NCBI GenBank assembly: GCA_049520215.1
Contig: JBEKPZ010000013.1
Location: 1 to 64,000, forward strand
DNA: 64,000 nucleotides
Direction of reading: 5' to 3'
Source of the DNA: Bog-159 sp049520215
GTDB lineage: Bacteria; Acidobacteriota; Terriglobia; Bryobacterales; Bryobacteraceae
Part shown: positions 8,683 to 18,050 of the stretch, in pieces
Layout: every line of letters begins with the position of its first letter
How positions within the stretch are numbered: position 1 is the stretch's first letter
The notes under the pieces: model-generated
Databases searched by the model: none
What the model was told of the DNA's origin: nothing
What the model saw: only the letters and a program-made list of their open reading frames with translations
Position numbers and translations under genes: made by a program

Positions 8683-11600
8683 ATGCTTCGAATCGTATGT
8701 GGGTTCCTCCTATGGGCATCGGTTGCCGGCGCCCAGACCGGGCATCTGCTGTTGCGGAAACCGGCGCTCAGCCGCACTCAGATTGCGTTTTCGTACGCGG
8801 GCGATCTTTGGACGGTCCCGCGCGAAGGCGGCGAGGCCAAACGGCTGACCACGGCGCCGGGGGTGGAGACCGATGCCGTGTTTTCGCCGGATGGATCGAC
8901 GCTTGCCTTCACCGGCGAGTACGACGGCAACGTGGATGTCTTCGTCATGCCTGCGACGGGAGGCGTGCCGCGGCGGCTGACCTATCATCCGGGGCGGGAC
9001 GAAGCCGTGGGCTGGACGCCGGACGGCAAGCGTGTCCTTTTCGTCTCGGCGCGAGCGATTCCCAACGATGGCGCCAGGCTATACACCTTGCCCGTGGAAG
9101 GCGGCGGGCTGCCCGAAGAATTGCCGCTGCCGATTGCGCTAGAGGGATCGTATTCCGCCGACGGCTCGCACCTGGCTTACGTGCCGCTGTTTCAATGGCA
9201 GGAAGCGTGGAAGCGCTATCGCGGCGGGCAGACGAAGAAGATCTGGATCGCCAACCTGGCGGATTCGAGCATCGTCAAGATTCCGCGGGACAATTCCAAC
9301 GACTTCAACCCTATGTGGATCGGCGACCGGATCTACTTTCTCTCCGACCGGGAAGGGCCGGTGACGCTGTTCTATTACGACACCAGGACGAGCAAGGTCA
9401 CGCGCGCGATTGCCAATCCCGGGCTGGACTTCAAGTCGGCTTCCGCGGGGCCGGGCGCGATCGTGTACGAGCAGTTCGGCGAGTTGCACCTGTATGACCT
9501 GAAGACCGGGCAGACCAAGGCGGTGGCGGTGACACTGGCGGGCGATCTGCCCGAACTGCGGCCGCATTATGTGAACGTCGCCAAGCGGCTGCGGAATGCC
9601 GATATCTCGCCGTCCGGCGCGCGGGCGGTGTTCGAGGCGCGCGGCGAGATCCTGACGGTGCCGGCGGAGAAGGGCGATCCGCGCAACCTGACCAACAGCA
9701 CGGCGGCGATGGAGCGCGAGCCGGTGTGGTCGCCCGATGGGCAGAGCATCGCTTACTTCTCGGACGAATCGGGCGAGTATGCTTTGCACTTCCGCAACCA
9801 GGACGGCACCGGCGACGTGACCAAGATACCGCTCGGCAAGGCCTTCTACTCCGCGCCGCGCTGGTCGCCGGATAGCAAGAAGATCGCCTACCTGGACAAT
9901 CACAATCATCTCTTCTACGTGGACATCGCGGCAAAGAAGCCGGTGCTGGTGGAGACGGACTACTACGCCAACGGCACCGGCCTGGCGCCCGCGTGGTCGC
10001 CGGACAGCCAATGGCTGGCGTACTCGAAGACCTTGAAGAGCTACATGCAGGCGATCTACCTCTACACCTTGGCTGGCGCCAAAAACACGCAGGTGACCGA
10101 CGGGATGAGCGATGCCGAGAATCCGGTGTTCGACAAGAACGGCAAATACCTGTACTTTACGGCCAGCACTAATTCGGGCGCCGCCATGCAGCAGGATGTC
10201 GAGAGCTTTGCGCGGCCGGTGACGGCGAGCGTATACGTGGTTGTGCTGGCCGCCAGCGAAGCGTCTCCGCTGGCGCCGGAAAGCGACGACGAAAAGAAGA
10301 AGGACGACGCCAAGAAGGACGACGCCAAGAAGGACGACAAGGACAAAGACAAGAGCGCCGAGAAGGTGGAGGTCAAGGTCGACCTGGAGAGAATCGGCCA
10401 GCGCGTACTGGCCCTTCCCATGCCGGCCCTCCGGTACGTGGGGCTTGAGGCGGGCAAAGCGGGAGTCGTCTACGCCATCGAAAGGCCGGCGTTTTCGCCG
10501 CAGGCGCCGCCGGTCTTCACGGTACATCGCTTCGATCTGAGCAAGCGCAAGACGGACGTGGTCATCGGCGGCGTCAAGCAATTCCAGGTGTCGTTCACGG
10601 GTGAAAAGATGCTGTACCAGCAGGACGACAAGTGGACCATCGCCGACCCGCCTCCCATGCCCGATAGCCCCGATGGGCCGCCACCGAAACCGGGGAACGA
10701 AAAGGCGCTCAAGACTCAGGATCTGGAAGTGAAGGTCGACCCGCCGGCGGAGTGGAGGCAGATCTTTCATGAAGTCTGGCGCATCGAGCGCGAATTCTTT
10801 TACGATCCGCACTATCATGGGCTCGATCTGCAGGCTGCCGAAGAGCGCTACGGTGTGTACCTGAACGGCCTCGCGTCGCGCGACGATTTGAACTATCTGT
10901 TTACGGAGATGTTGGGCAACATGACCGTGGGACATATGTTTCTGGGCGGCGGCGACCGGCCGGAGGTGAAGAAAGTCCGCACGGGGTTGCTCGGGGCGGA
11001 CTACAAGATCGAGAACGGACGCTACCGCTTCGCGCGTGTTTACGACGGCGAAAACTGGAATCCCGACCTGAAAGCGCCGCTGACCCAGCCTGGCGTGAAC
11101 GTTGCCGCGGGCGAGTATTTGCTGGCGGTGAACGGCCGGGAAGTGCGCGCCAACGACAGCGTTTACAGTTTCTTTGAGGCGACCTCGGGGAAGACCACGC
11201 TGCTGAAGGTGGGGCCGGACCCGTCGGGGGCGAATGCGCGCGAAGTGAAAGTGGTGCCGGTAGACGATGAATCCGGCCTGCGGCACCTGGCGTGGATTGA
11301 GGGCAACCGCCGCAAGGTCGATCAAGTGACCGGAGGGCGCGTGGCGTACGTCCATATGCCCGATACCTCGTTCGGCGGCTACACCAGCTTCATGCGCTAC
11401 TTCTTCGCGCAGGTGGATAAGGACGCGGTTATCATCGACGAACGCTTCAATCACGGCGGTAAGTTGGCCACCGACATCATCGAGTATCTGCAGCGCAAGG
11501 TGATGAGCGTGGCCACCACACGCGACGGCGCGGACACGCTCCAGCCGCAGGGGGCGATCTTCGGCCCGAAGGTGATGATCATCAATGAATTCGCGGGCTC

Positions 11601-11943
11601 GGGCGGCGACGCCATGCCCTGGTACTTCCACCGCGCAGGGGTGGGCAAACTGGTCGGCGAGCGCACTTGGGGCGGACTGGTGGGGCTGAGCGGATTTCCC
11701 GATTTGATGGACGGCGGAGTGGTGATGGCCCCCAACTGGGCGATCTGGAATCCCAATGGAACTATGGACGTGGAGAACCACGGCGTCGCGCCGGATTTCG
11801 AAGTGGAATTGGATCCGGCGGCGGTGCGGCAGGGGCACGACCCGCAGTTGGACAAGGCCATCGAGGTGGTGATGGAGGAACTGCGGAAGAATCCGCCGCC
11901 GGTGCTGAAGCGACCGCCGTATCCCGATTATCAGAAGAAGTAA
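8683..11943 (+). CDS. Tricorn-type S41 peptidase, secreted
   Basis: The protein has 1086 residues from the ATG at 8683, which starts a signal peptide (MLRIVCGFLLWASVAGAQ); the reading frame also holds a TTG at 8650 that would spoil it. N-terminal ~500 residues are WD40-like/tricorn propeller repeats (FSPDGSTLAFTGEYDG, WTPDGKRVLFVSAR, WSPDSKKIAYLD). A Lys/Asp-rich stretch around residues 530-560 separates it from the second half. The C-terminal part holds a PDZ-like region and the S41 catalytic domain with nucleophile Ser in NEFAGSGGDAMP and the HGG strand (ERFNHGGKL). Tricorn homologues degrade peptides; here the signal peptide indicates a periplasmic or outside location. The start lies 34 bases past repeat copy e. 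Confidence 0.9.
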   Translation: MLRIVCGFLLWASVAGAQTGHLLLRKPALSRTQIAFSYAGDLWTVPREGGEAKRLTTAPGVETDAVFSPDGSTLAFTGEYDGNVDVFVMPATGGVPRRLTYHPGRDEAVGWTPDGKRVLFVSARAIPNDGARLYTLPVEGGGLPEELPLPIALEGSYSADGSHLAYVPLFQWQEAWKRYRGGQTKKIWIANLADSSIVKIPRDNSNDFNPMWIGDRIYFLSDREGPVTLFYYDTRTSKVTRAIANPGLDFKSASAGPGAIVYEQFGELHLYDLKTGQTKAVAVTLAGDLPELRPHYVNVAKRLRNADISPSGARAVFEARGEILTVPAEKGDPRNLTNSTAAMEREPVWSPDGQSIAYFSDESGEYALHFRNQDGTGDVTKIPLGKAFYSAPRWSPDSKKIAYLDNHNHLFYVDIAAKKPVLVETDYYANGTGLAPAWSPDSQWLAYSKTLKSYMQAIYLYTLAGAKNTQVTDGMSDAENPVFDKNGKYLYFTASTNSGAAMQQDVESFARPVTASVYVVVLAASEASPLAPESDDEKKKDDAKKDDAKKDDKDKDKSAEKVEVKVDLERIGQRVLALPMPALRYVGLEAGKAGVVYAIERPAFSPQAPPVFTVHRFDLSKRKTDVVIGGVKQFQVSFTGEKMLYQQDDKWTIADPPPMPDSPDGPPPKPGNEKALKTQDLEVKVDPPAEWRQIFHEVWRIEREFFYDPHYHGLDLQAAEERYGVYLNGLASRDDLNYLFTEMLGNMTVGHMFLGGGDRPEVKKVRTGLLGADYKIENGRYRFARVYDGENWNPDLKAPLTQPGVNVAAGEYLLAVNGREVRANDSVYSFFEATSGKTTLLKVGPDPSGANAREVKVVPVDDESGLRHLAWIEGNRRKVDQVTGGRVAYVHMPDTSFGGYTSFMRYFFAQVDKDAVIIDERFNHGGKLATDIIEYLQRKVMSVATTRDGADTLQPQGAIFGPKVMIINEFAGSGGDAMPWYFHRAGVGKLVGERTWGGLVGLSGFPDLMDGGVVMAPNWAIWNPNGTMDVENHGVAPDFEVELDPAAVRQGHDPQLDKAIEVVMEELRKNPPPVLKRPPYPDYQKK

Positions 11944-11952
11944 GCTGGGGGG

Positions 11953-11986
11953 TGGGCTTTAGCCCGCGCGGGGCTTCAGCCCCGCC
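11953..11986. repeat. Hairpin-array intergenic repeat, partial copy f
   Basis: Two adjacent arms, GGGCTTTAGCCC and GCGGGGCTTCAGCCCCGC, 10 bases after the tricorn gene stop and 10 bases before the next start. The same two-arm combination occurs at 33794-33829. Confidence 0.75.
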
Positions 11987-11996
11987 AACTTAAACC

Positions 11997-13103
11997 ATGC
12001 CCGCGTCCACCGATCGTCTCTCCGGCACGTTCTGGATGCTGTTCCTCTACGATGTGTGCGAGGCGATCCGGCTGGAGGAATTGCGCGCGATCCTGGGGGT
12101 GCAGCCGGCCGGACGCGAACCCAGTTTCCGGCGGCCGACACCGGAATACGTGCGGTTTGAGAAGCCGCCAGTGGTGGAGTACCTGGAACCATTGCGGCTC
12201 GAAAGCGGCGAGCGGCTGCAAGCCCAGATGCACTACTACGAATATGGCGTGGTGTCGATCGAACTGCAGTTGCCCTTCGAGTTCGACTGGCGGGAGTTGA
12301 TGCGCCTGTCGAGCCGATCGATCGCGGCGCCGGAGATCGAGAAGCAGGCGGCCGACAGTGTCCGGCGCAGCCTGGCGCGCGCCCGCCCGGCGTTGGTGAA
12401 ACCGTACACCGACTGGCTGACGGAAGACTACTACATCATCCAGCTCCGCCCGATGACGAAGGACGACGGCAGCCCGGTGACGGCGGCGGAATTGATCGCG
12501 GAGCGCGGCGAAGAGATCGCGCAAGTGGTACGCGGAGAAGAGAAGCGGCTGGCCGACGACGAGCGGACCGAGATCCTGCAAACGCGCCGGTCCTATTATC
12601 CGGACGACCTGGTGGTGATCGGCTGGACCGCCGCGCTGGTCTATGACACGCCGGAAGGGGCGCTGCCGGTGATGCAACTGCTGGAGTATGCCAATTCGCA
12701 ATTGATCGAGTTCCGTTATTACGACGAAATGCTGACGCGGCTGCTCGCCGGTGTGTACCGGTCGCTCGAAAAGGGAACGGGCGTGCTGGCGCGCTGGCGT
12801 CTGGCGCGGGAGGCGGGGCGACTTAACACCATCCGGCTGGATGTGCGCGAGCTGACGGAACGCATGGACAATTCCATCAAATTCCTGAGCGATATGTATT
12901 CCGCGCGCGTCTACCGGCTGGCCGCGGGGAAGGTGGGCGTGACGGACTACCGCCGGTTGGTGGACGAGAAACTGCACACGGCCGGCGATCTATACCAATT
13001 CATGATGGACCAGTTTCAGCAGGGCCGCGCGTTCGTCTTGGAGCTGATGGTGGTGGTGATTCTGGTGATCGAGCTGGTGTTCTTGTTCGAGGGGAAGATG
13101 TGA
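11997..13103 (+). CDS. Conserved hypothetical protein with C-terminal membrane anchor (DUF155/RMD1-like layout)
   Basis: 368 residues, mostly soluble, with a single membrane segment at the extreme C-terminus (about residues 345-362, LELMVVVILVIELVFLF) and only a Gly-Lys-Met tail after it. The middle has charged helices, including REAGRLNTIRLDVRELTERM and VDEKLHTAGDLYQFMMDQ just before the anchor. This layout, with helices followed by a final C-terminal membrane helix, resembles the DUF155/RMD1 family, but the family call is tentative and no function is claimed. It follows the tricorn gene on the same strand at 53 bases and may be co-transcribed. Confidence 0.7.
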   Translation: MPASTDRLSGTFWMLFLYDVCEAIRLEELRAILGVQPAGREPSFRRPTPEYVRFEKPPVVEYLEPLRLESGERLQAQMHYYEYGVVSIELQLPFEFDWRELMRLSSRSIAAPEIEKQAADSVRRSLARARPALVKPYTDWLTEDYYIIQLRPMTKDDGSPVTAAELIAERGEEIAQVVRGEEKRLADDERTEILQTRRSYYPDDLVVIGWTAALVYDTPEGALPVMQLLEYANSQLIEFRYYDEMLTRLLAGVYRSLEKGTGVLARWRLAREAGRLNTIRLDVRELTERMDNSIKFLSDMYSARVYRLAAGKVGVTDYRRLVDEKLHTAGDLYQFMMDQFQQGRAFVLELMVVVILVIELVFLFEGKM

Positions 13104-13108
13104 GGATT

Positions 13109-13198
13109 GTGGGGCAGGTTGGTAACGTTGGTAACCTGCAGGCCGATTGTTAATCGGCCTTTGGCGGGGCTGAAGCCCCGCGCGGGATAAATCCCGCC
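13109..13198. repeat. Hairpin-array intergenic repeat, copy g
   Basis: Starts GTGGGG. Arms: GCAGGTTG...CAACCTGC, GGCCGATTGTTAATCGGCC, GCGGGGCTGAAGCCCCGC and GCGGGATAAATCCCGC. The first two arms are shared with copy d and the third with copies e, f and l, showing reuse of arms. The closing CCCCAC is degraded. It lies between convergent gene ends. Confidence 0.88.
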
Positions 13199-13204
13199 CT
13201 CCAA

Positions 13205-14692
13205 TTAGCCGCTCAACGCCTCGCCTTTGCGCTCGATGGCTTTGGGCCCCGATAGCGGGACGAAGAAATCCTGCCAGACCAGATTGCACTCCTCGACCAT
13301 CCGCAACCCATATTCGCACCGTCCCAGATCGCCGGGGCCGGAATTATTGGACCCGAAAGTGAACTTCGCACCGGCGGCTTTCGCCATGCGGATGAACGAA
13401 GGGCTGGGCAGCTTGTACCGATTGTTGATCTCGATGGCCACACTATTGCGGACCGCGGCTTCAATCACTCGCTTGCGGCGTGGTTCGCTCCAGAGACGCT
13501 CGTAGTCCGGGGCGAGCGAATCCGGCAGGAACGTGGGGTTGGCATGGATATCGACCGGTTCGTGGTCCAGGATGCCGACGGTCCGGTCGACCAGTGTGTC
13601 CATAAACTCCCGCGGGTCCGCGATGGTTCCCACTTCGTCCGGCAGCCAGAGCCGCATGCGCTTACCGCGGTTGTCGGTCCAGGTCATGGCGTCGGTAAAG
13701 ATGTAGTCGAAGCGCGCGGCCACGGCACGCGAGAACATCCCGGTCCACTCGCGCCCTTCCGCCTGCATGGCGATGAAACAGGGCTGGCCTTGGAGGCTCT
13801 CCAGGTAGGCGATGGCGTCCTGGTCGTTTTGGACCGGATTCCCTTTGCCACAGTTGGCCGCGATGCCGTACTCAATGCCATCGCGCCGCGACTTCGCCAG
13901 CACCTGTTCGAGTGTCAGCCCGCCTTTCAGATGGACGTGAAAATCGGCCATGGGAATGTTGCGCCGGCCCATGTTGATAATCTGTTTGAAGACTTCGTCC
14001 GGCGCTGGTGCGGGGCCGCCCGGCGTGGGCGTGTCGTCCGGTAACGGCCGCACCCGAACGCTGCGGAATCGCGCCTTGGAGCCGTCATTGTGACACTGCA
14101 GCGCGAACGTGCCGCGATCCAGGAAACGGCCTGTTTCCGGTCCGTCCGGAATCACCGGCGGCACAGGCTCCGTGTAATCCACCACCAGCATGCCGTTCAA
14201 CCGGATCTGCACATTCTTGCCGCGCACCGCCGCGTGGATCTTGAACCACTGGTCGTCAGGCACAAATTGCTTGTACACGTTCCGCAGTCCGTAGAGCGAC
14301 CCTGTCTTCTTGCGCTCGCGGTAACCGCCTTCGCCTGTGGCTGTGTTATCGATCTGGATTTCGAAGCCTTTGCGCGGGAAATCGCGCTCCTGATACGCGG
14401 TATGGAAGTAGACTCCCGAGTTGCACGCCGGACGCGCCAGCACTTCCACTTCAAGCTCGAAGTTGCGGAAATCCGCGCCGTTGACCGGCCCCGTATAGAA
14501 CAGGTGCGACCTGGGACCGTCGGCCGCGAGTTGGCCCTCCACCACTTTCCAGGAGTTCTTGTTTTCGCTGGGCCGCCAACCTTCCAGGCTGCGTCCATCG
14601 AAGAGATCCACCCAGGCGTCGTCCGCCGCGGGGAGCCCTAATGCGGTCATTGTTCCCACAAACGCACGGCGTGTGATTTCGGACTTTGTCAT
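13205..14692 (-). CDS. Secreted DUF1080 domain fused to a PHP-like hydrolase domain
   Basis: 495 residues from the ATG at 14692, where a Tat-like leader (TRRAFVGTMTALGLPA) begins. Residues ~30-215 form a DUF1080 (3-keto-disaccharide hydrolase/concanavalin-like) domain: WVDLFDGRSLEGW, NSGVYFHT, GFEIQI, FALQCHNDG. After a Pro-rich linker, residues ~255-490 read MADFHVHLKGGLTLEQVL with later DIHANPTF and FTFGSNNSG, like a PHP or amidohydrolase metal-dependent domain. The DUF1080 part suggests glycan chemistry. Fusion of the two in one exported protein is unusual. The frame extends to 14731 but lacks a leader there. Confidence 0.8.
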   Translation of the reverse strand: MTKSEITRRAFVGTMTALGLPAADDAWVDLFDGRSLEGWRPSENKNSWKVVEGQLAADGPRSHLFYTGPVNGADFRNFELEVEVLARPACNSGVYFHTAYQERDFPRKGFEIQIDNTATGEGGYRERKKTGSLYGLRNVYKQFVPDDQWFKIHAAVRGKNVQIRLNGMLVVDYTEPVPPVIPDGPETGRFLDRGTFALQCHNDGSKARFRSVRVRPLPDDTPTPGGPAPAPDEVFKQIINMGRRNIPMADFHVHLKGGLTLEQVLAKSRRDGIEYGIAANCGKGNPVQNDQDAIAYLESLQGQPCFIAMQAEGREWTGMFSRAVAARFDYIFTDAMTWTDNRGKRMRLWLPDEVGTIADPREFMDTLVDRTVGILDHEPVDIHANPTFLPDSLAPDYERLWSEPRRKRVIEAAVRNSVAIEINNRYKLPSPSFIRMAKAAGAKFTFGSNNSGPGDLGRCEYGLRMVEECNLVWQDFFVPLSGPKAIERKGEALSG

Positions 14693-14718
14693 CGGGTTGA
14701 GTATAGCGCGAAGCAAGA

Positions 14719-14770
14719 GGCCGATTGCCAATCGGCCCGCAGGTTGCCAACCGTTGCCAACCTGCCCTAC
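14719..14770. repeat. Hairpin-array intergenic repeat, partial copy h
   Basis: Arms GGCCGATTGCCAATCGGCC and GCAGGTTGCC...GGCAACCTGC-type pairing (GCAGGTTG with CAACCTGC). Same two arms as copies d and g, in reversed order. It sits between divergent genes, ending 26 bases before the ATG at 14796. Confidence 0.8.
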
Positions 14771-14795
14771 AGCGAGTTGTTATACTGCTCGCGTG

Positions 14796-17700
14796 ATGAC
14801 ATTACGCGCCGCTCTTCTCGCCTGTCTTTTGATCGCGCTCCCGCCGCTGCCGGCGCAGGAGACTGACACCTTCGCCGGGCTGAAACTCCGGTCGATCGGC
14901 CCCGCCGTGACTTCCGGCCGCGTGGGATCGTTCGCCGTCCACCCCAAAGACAAAAGCACCTACTACGTCGGGTCGGCCTCCGGCGGCGTGTGGAAGACGG
15001 TCAACGCCGGCACCTCATTCACGCCCGTGTTCGATGGCGAAGGATCATACTCGATCGGCACCGTGGTGGTGGACGCGAAGAATCCCAACGTGGTCTGGGT
15101 CGGCACCGGCGAGAACAACAGCCAGCGCAGCGTGTCCTACGGCGATGGCGTGTACCGTTCCGACGACGGCGGCAAATCGTGGAAGAACATGGGGCTGAAG
15201 AAGTCCGAGCACATCGCGCGCATCGCCATCGATCCGCGGGATTCCAACACCGTCTACGTCGCCGCGCAAGGGCCACTGTGGGGGCCGGGCGGCGACCGTG
15301 GATTGTATAAGACCACCGATGGCGGCAAGACCTGGAAAGCCGTGCTGACCATCAGCGAGAACACCGGCGTAACCGATGTGGTGATGGACCCGCGCAATCC
15401 CGACGTCCTGCTGGCGGCCGCGTACCAGCGCCGCCGGCATGTGTGGACGCTGATCAACGGCGGTCCGGAGAGCGCCATCTACAAATCCACCGACGCGGGG
15501 GCCACCTGGAACAAGGTCAAATCCGGCCTGCCCAGCGAAGATTTGGGGCGCATTGGCCTGGCGATGTCGCCGGCCAATCCCGATGTGATCTACGCCAGCG
15601 TCGAATCCATCGACAAGAAGGGCGGCATCTTCCGCTCCACCGATTTCGGCGCCACCTGGGAGCGGCGCAGCGAACACGACGACCAGGGACAGTATTACGC
15701 GCACATCGTGGCCGACCCCAAGAACGTCGACCGCATCTACGTCATGTGGGTGTTTCTGCAGGTCTCCGACGATGGCGGCAAGACGCTGCACAATCTGGGC
15801 GAGCGCTTCAAGCACGTGGACAATCACGAAATCTGGATCGATCCGGACAATACCAGCCACTACCTGGTGGGTTGCGATGGCGGCGTGTACGAGAGTTTCG
15901 ATCGCGCCGCCACGTGGGCTTTCAAGGCCAACCTGCCGGTGACGCAGTTCTACGATATCGCGGTGGACGACGCGGCGCCCTTCTATCATGTCTACGGCGG
16001 CACGCAGGACAACTTCTCGCTGGGCGGACCGGCGCGCACGCGCAGCGTCCACGGCATCACCAATGGCGACTGGTACGTGACGGCGGGCGGCGACGGCTTC
16101 CATTCGCGCGTGGATCCACAGGACCCCGACACCGTCTATTCGGAATCGCAGCACGGGGGCCTGGTGCGCTACGACCGGCGCACCGGGCAATCGGTGGGCA
16201 TCCAGCCGCAGCCCGGCTTGGGCGAACCGCCCCTGCGCTGGAATTGGGATTCGCCGTTGACCATCAGCCCGCACTCCCACACGCGCGTGTACTTCGCCGC
16301 CAACAAACTGTTCCGCAGCGACGACCGCGGCGATTCGTGGAAGGCCGTGAGCGGCGACCTGACCCGCCAGATCGACCGCAATACGCTGCCGGTGATGGGC
16401 AAAGTGTGGAATCCGGATGCCGTGGCGAAGAACGTTTCGACTTCGTTTTACGGCAACATCGTGGCCCTTTCGGAATCGCCCAAGAAGGAAGGGCTGATCT
16501 ATGTGGGCACCGATGACGGACTTATTCAGGTGACTGAAAACGGCGGCGCGGAGTGGCGCAAGATCGACAAGTTTCCGGGCGTGCCCGACGGGACCTACGT
16601 GAGCCGCATCTTGGCTTCGCAGCACGAGGCGGGCACGGCGTACGCCTCGTTCGACCATCACAAGGCATCGGACTTCGCGCCCTATTTGCTGAAGACCACC
16701 GACGCCGGGCGCACCTGGATCGCGATTCAAAGCGACTTGCCGGCCAACGGCCCCGTGCTGGCGATCGCGGAGGATCACGTGAATCCGCGGCTGCTGTTCG
16801 CGGGCACCGAGTTCGGGCTGTTCTTTACCAGCGACGGCGGCAAGAAGTGGATTCAACTGAAGGGCGGCATGCCGACCATCGCGGTGCGCGACCTCGCCAT
16901 CCAGAAGCGCATGAACGACCTGGTGGTGGGCACTTTCGGCCGCGGCATCTACGTGCTCGACGACTATACGCCGCTGCGCGATCTGAAGCCGGAAACGCTG
17001 ACGCAAGATGTCGCGCTGTTCGCGGTCGAGGATGCGTTGATGTACATCGAGACGCGGCAGTTCGGCCTGCGCGGCAGGGCGTTCCTGGGCGAGTCTTTCT
17101 TCGCGGCGGACAACCCGCCATACGGCGCGCAGTTCACCTACTACCTGAAGGACGAAATCAAGACGAAAAAGCAGCAGCGGCGCGACGCCGAAAAGGAGGC
17201 GGAAAAGAAGAAGGCCGCGATCATTTATCCGAGCGCTGCGGAGCTGCGGGCGGAAGGCGAGGAGGAAGCTCCGGCGTTGCTGTTGACCATCGCCGATGCG
17301 TCCGGGCGTGCGATTCGCACGCTGACCGGTCCGGCGACCAAGGGCATCCATCGCGTGAGCTGGAACCTGCGCGAGCCTGCCGCGGAGTTGCCCGGACCGC
17401 GGCCTGCCGACGTGGACGACGATCTGTTTTACGAAGAGCCGTCGGGCACGCTGGTCACGCCGGGACGTTACAGCGTGTCGCTTTCGAAAAGGGTGGACGG
17501 CGTGGTGACGCTGCTGGTTTCCGCGCGGGAATTCACGGTGGAGGCCGAGAAAGGGGAGGCCACCGAGGAAGCCGCCCGCAAAGAGCTGTTCGAATTCCAG
17601 CAAAAAGTCGCCAAGCTGGAGCGCGCGGTCCTGAGCACGCTCGATAGCGCCAACGAGTTGAACACGCGCATCGGCAAGATCAAAGAAGCCATTGACGCCA

Positions 17701-18041
17701 CGCCTGCGATGGATCGGAAATGGGCGGACGCGGCGCGATCCCTGGAAAAGAAGAACAGCGAGATTCTGCGCGCGCTGCGCGGCGATGTGACCCTGGCGCG
17801 GCGCAACGAGAATGTGCCCGTGGCTATCGTGGAGCGGGTCGAGACCATCGTCAACAACGAGGGAGCCTCGCTGCAGCGTCCGCCGGGCACCGACGTGCAA
17901 GCGTTTGCCATCGCCAGCCAGGAGTTCGCCGCCGAGCGGGAGAAGCTACGCGCGCTGGTGGACGTGGACCTGAAGGCGCTCGAACAGGCGTTGGATGCGG
18001 CTGGCGCGCCGTGGACACCGGGCCGCTTGCCGGTGCGGTAG
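14796..18041 (+). CDS. Secreted VPS10/sortilin-like beta-propeller protein
   Basis: 1081 residues from the ATG at 14796 (a GTG sits one codon earlier); signal peptide MTLRAALLACLLIALPPLPAQ. Residues ~25-720 hold many Asp-box/BNR-type blades with the signature S-x-D-x-G-x-x-W (YRSDDGGKSW, YKTTDGGKTW, YKSTDAGATW, FRSTDFGATW). The C-terminal third has a Lys/Glu-rich helix and an Ig-like segment ending in coiled-coil-like helices. This family is common in Acidobacteria and Bacteroidetes, usually annotated as glycosyl hydrolase or sortilin-like, with unproven activity. A TATACT box lies about 10 bases before the start, so the message may have almost no leader. Confidence 0.85.
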   Translation: MTLRAALLACLLIALPPLPAQETDTFAGLKLRSIGPAVTSGRVGSFAVHPKDKSTYYVGSASGGVWKTVNAGTSFTPVFDGEGSYSIGTVVVDAKNPNVVWVGTGENNSQRSVSYGDGVYRSDDGGKSWKNMGLKKSEHIARIAIDPRDSNTVYVAAQGPLWGPGGDRGLYKTTDGGKTWKAVLTISENTGVTDVVMDPRNPDVLLAAAYQRRRHVWTLINGGPESAIYKSTDAGATWNKVKSGLPSEDLGRIGLAMSPANPDVIYASVESIDKKGGIFRSTDFGATWERRSEHDDQGQYYAHIVADPKNVDRIYVMWVFLQVSDDGGKTLHNLGERFKHVDNHEIWIDPDNTSHYLVGCDGGVYESFDRAATWAFKANLPVTQFYDIAVDDAAPFYHVYGGTQDNFSLGGPARTRSVHGITNGDWYVTAGGDGFHSRVDPQDPDTVYSESQHGGLVRYDRRTGQSVGIQPQPGLGEPPLRWNWDSPLTISPHSHTRVYFAANKLFRSDDRGDSWKAVSGDLTRQIDRNTLPVMGKVWNPDAVAKNVSTSFYGNIVALSESPKKEGLIYVGTDDGLIQVTENGGAEWRKIDKFPGVPDGTYVSRILASQHEAGTAYASFDHHKASDFAPYLLKTTDAGRTWIAIQSDLPANGPVLAIAEDHVNPRLLFAGTEFGLFFTSDGGKKWIQLKGGMPTIAVRDLAIQKRMNDLVVGTFGRGIYVLDDYTPLRDLKPETLTQDVALFAVEDALMYIETRQFGLRGRAFLGESFFAADNPPYGAQFTYYLKDEIKTKKQQRRDAEKEAEKKKAAIIYPSAAELRAEGEEEAPALLLTIADASGRAIRTLTGPATKGIHRVSWNLREPAAELPGPRPADVDDDLFYEEPSGTLVTPGRYSVSLSKRVDGVVTLLVSAREFTVEAEKGEATEEAARKELFEFQQKVAKLERAVLSTLDSANELNTRIGKIKEAIDATPAMDRKWADAARSLEKKNSEILRALRGDVTLARRNENVPVAIVERVETIVNNEGASLQRPPGTDVQAFAIASQEFAAEREKLRALVDVDLKALEQALDAAGAPWTPGRLPVR

Positions 18042-18050
18042 GATATTCTG

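Noticed and set aside
9139..11838. 899-codon open frame antisense to the tricorn-like gene
   Set aside because: No start signal or motif; explained by GC-rich third positions of the sense gene, which has full domain support.
13109..13198. Hairpin arrays as simple rho-independent terminators
   Set aside because: Hairpins lack a following T run, and arrays also occur upstream of genes and between divergent starts; an effect on transcript ends is still possible.
14559..14795. N-terminal extension of the VPS10-like protein
   Set aside because: It translates the antisense of the DUF1080 gene start and repeat copy h; the signal peptide begins at 14796.
15045..17900. 951-codon open frame antisense to the VPS10-like gene
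   Set aside because: Arg/His/Gln/Val-rich translation without any domain; it mirrors the codon bias of the real gene on the other strand.
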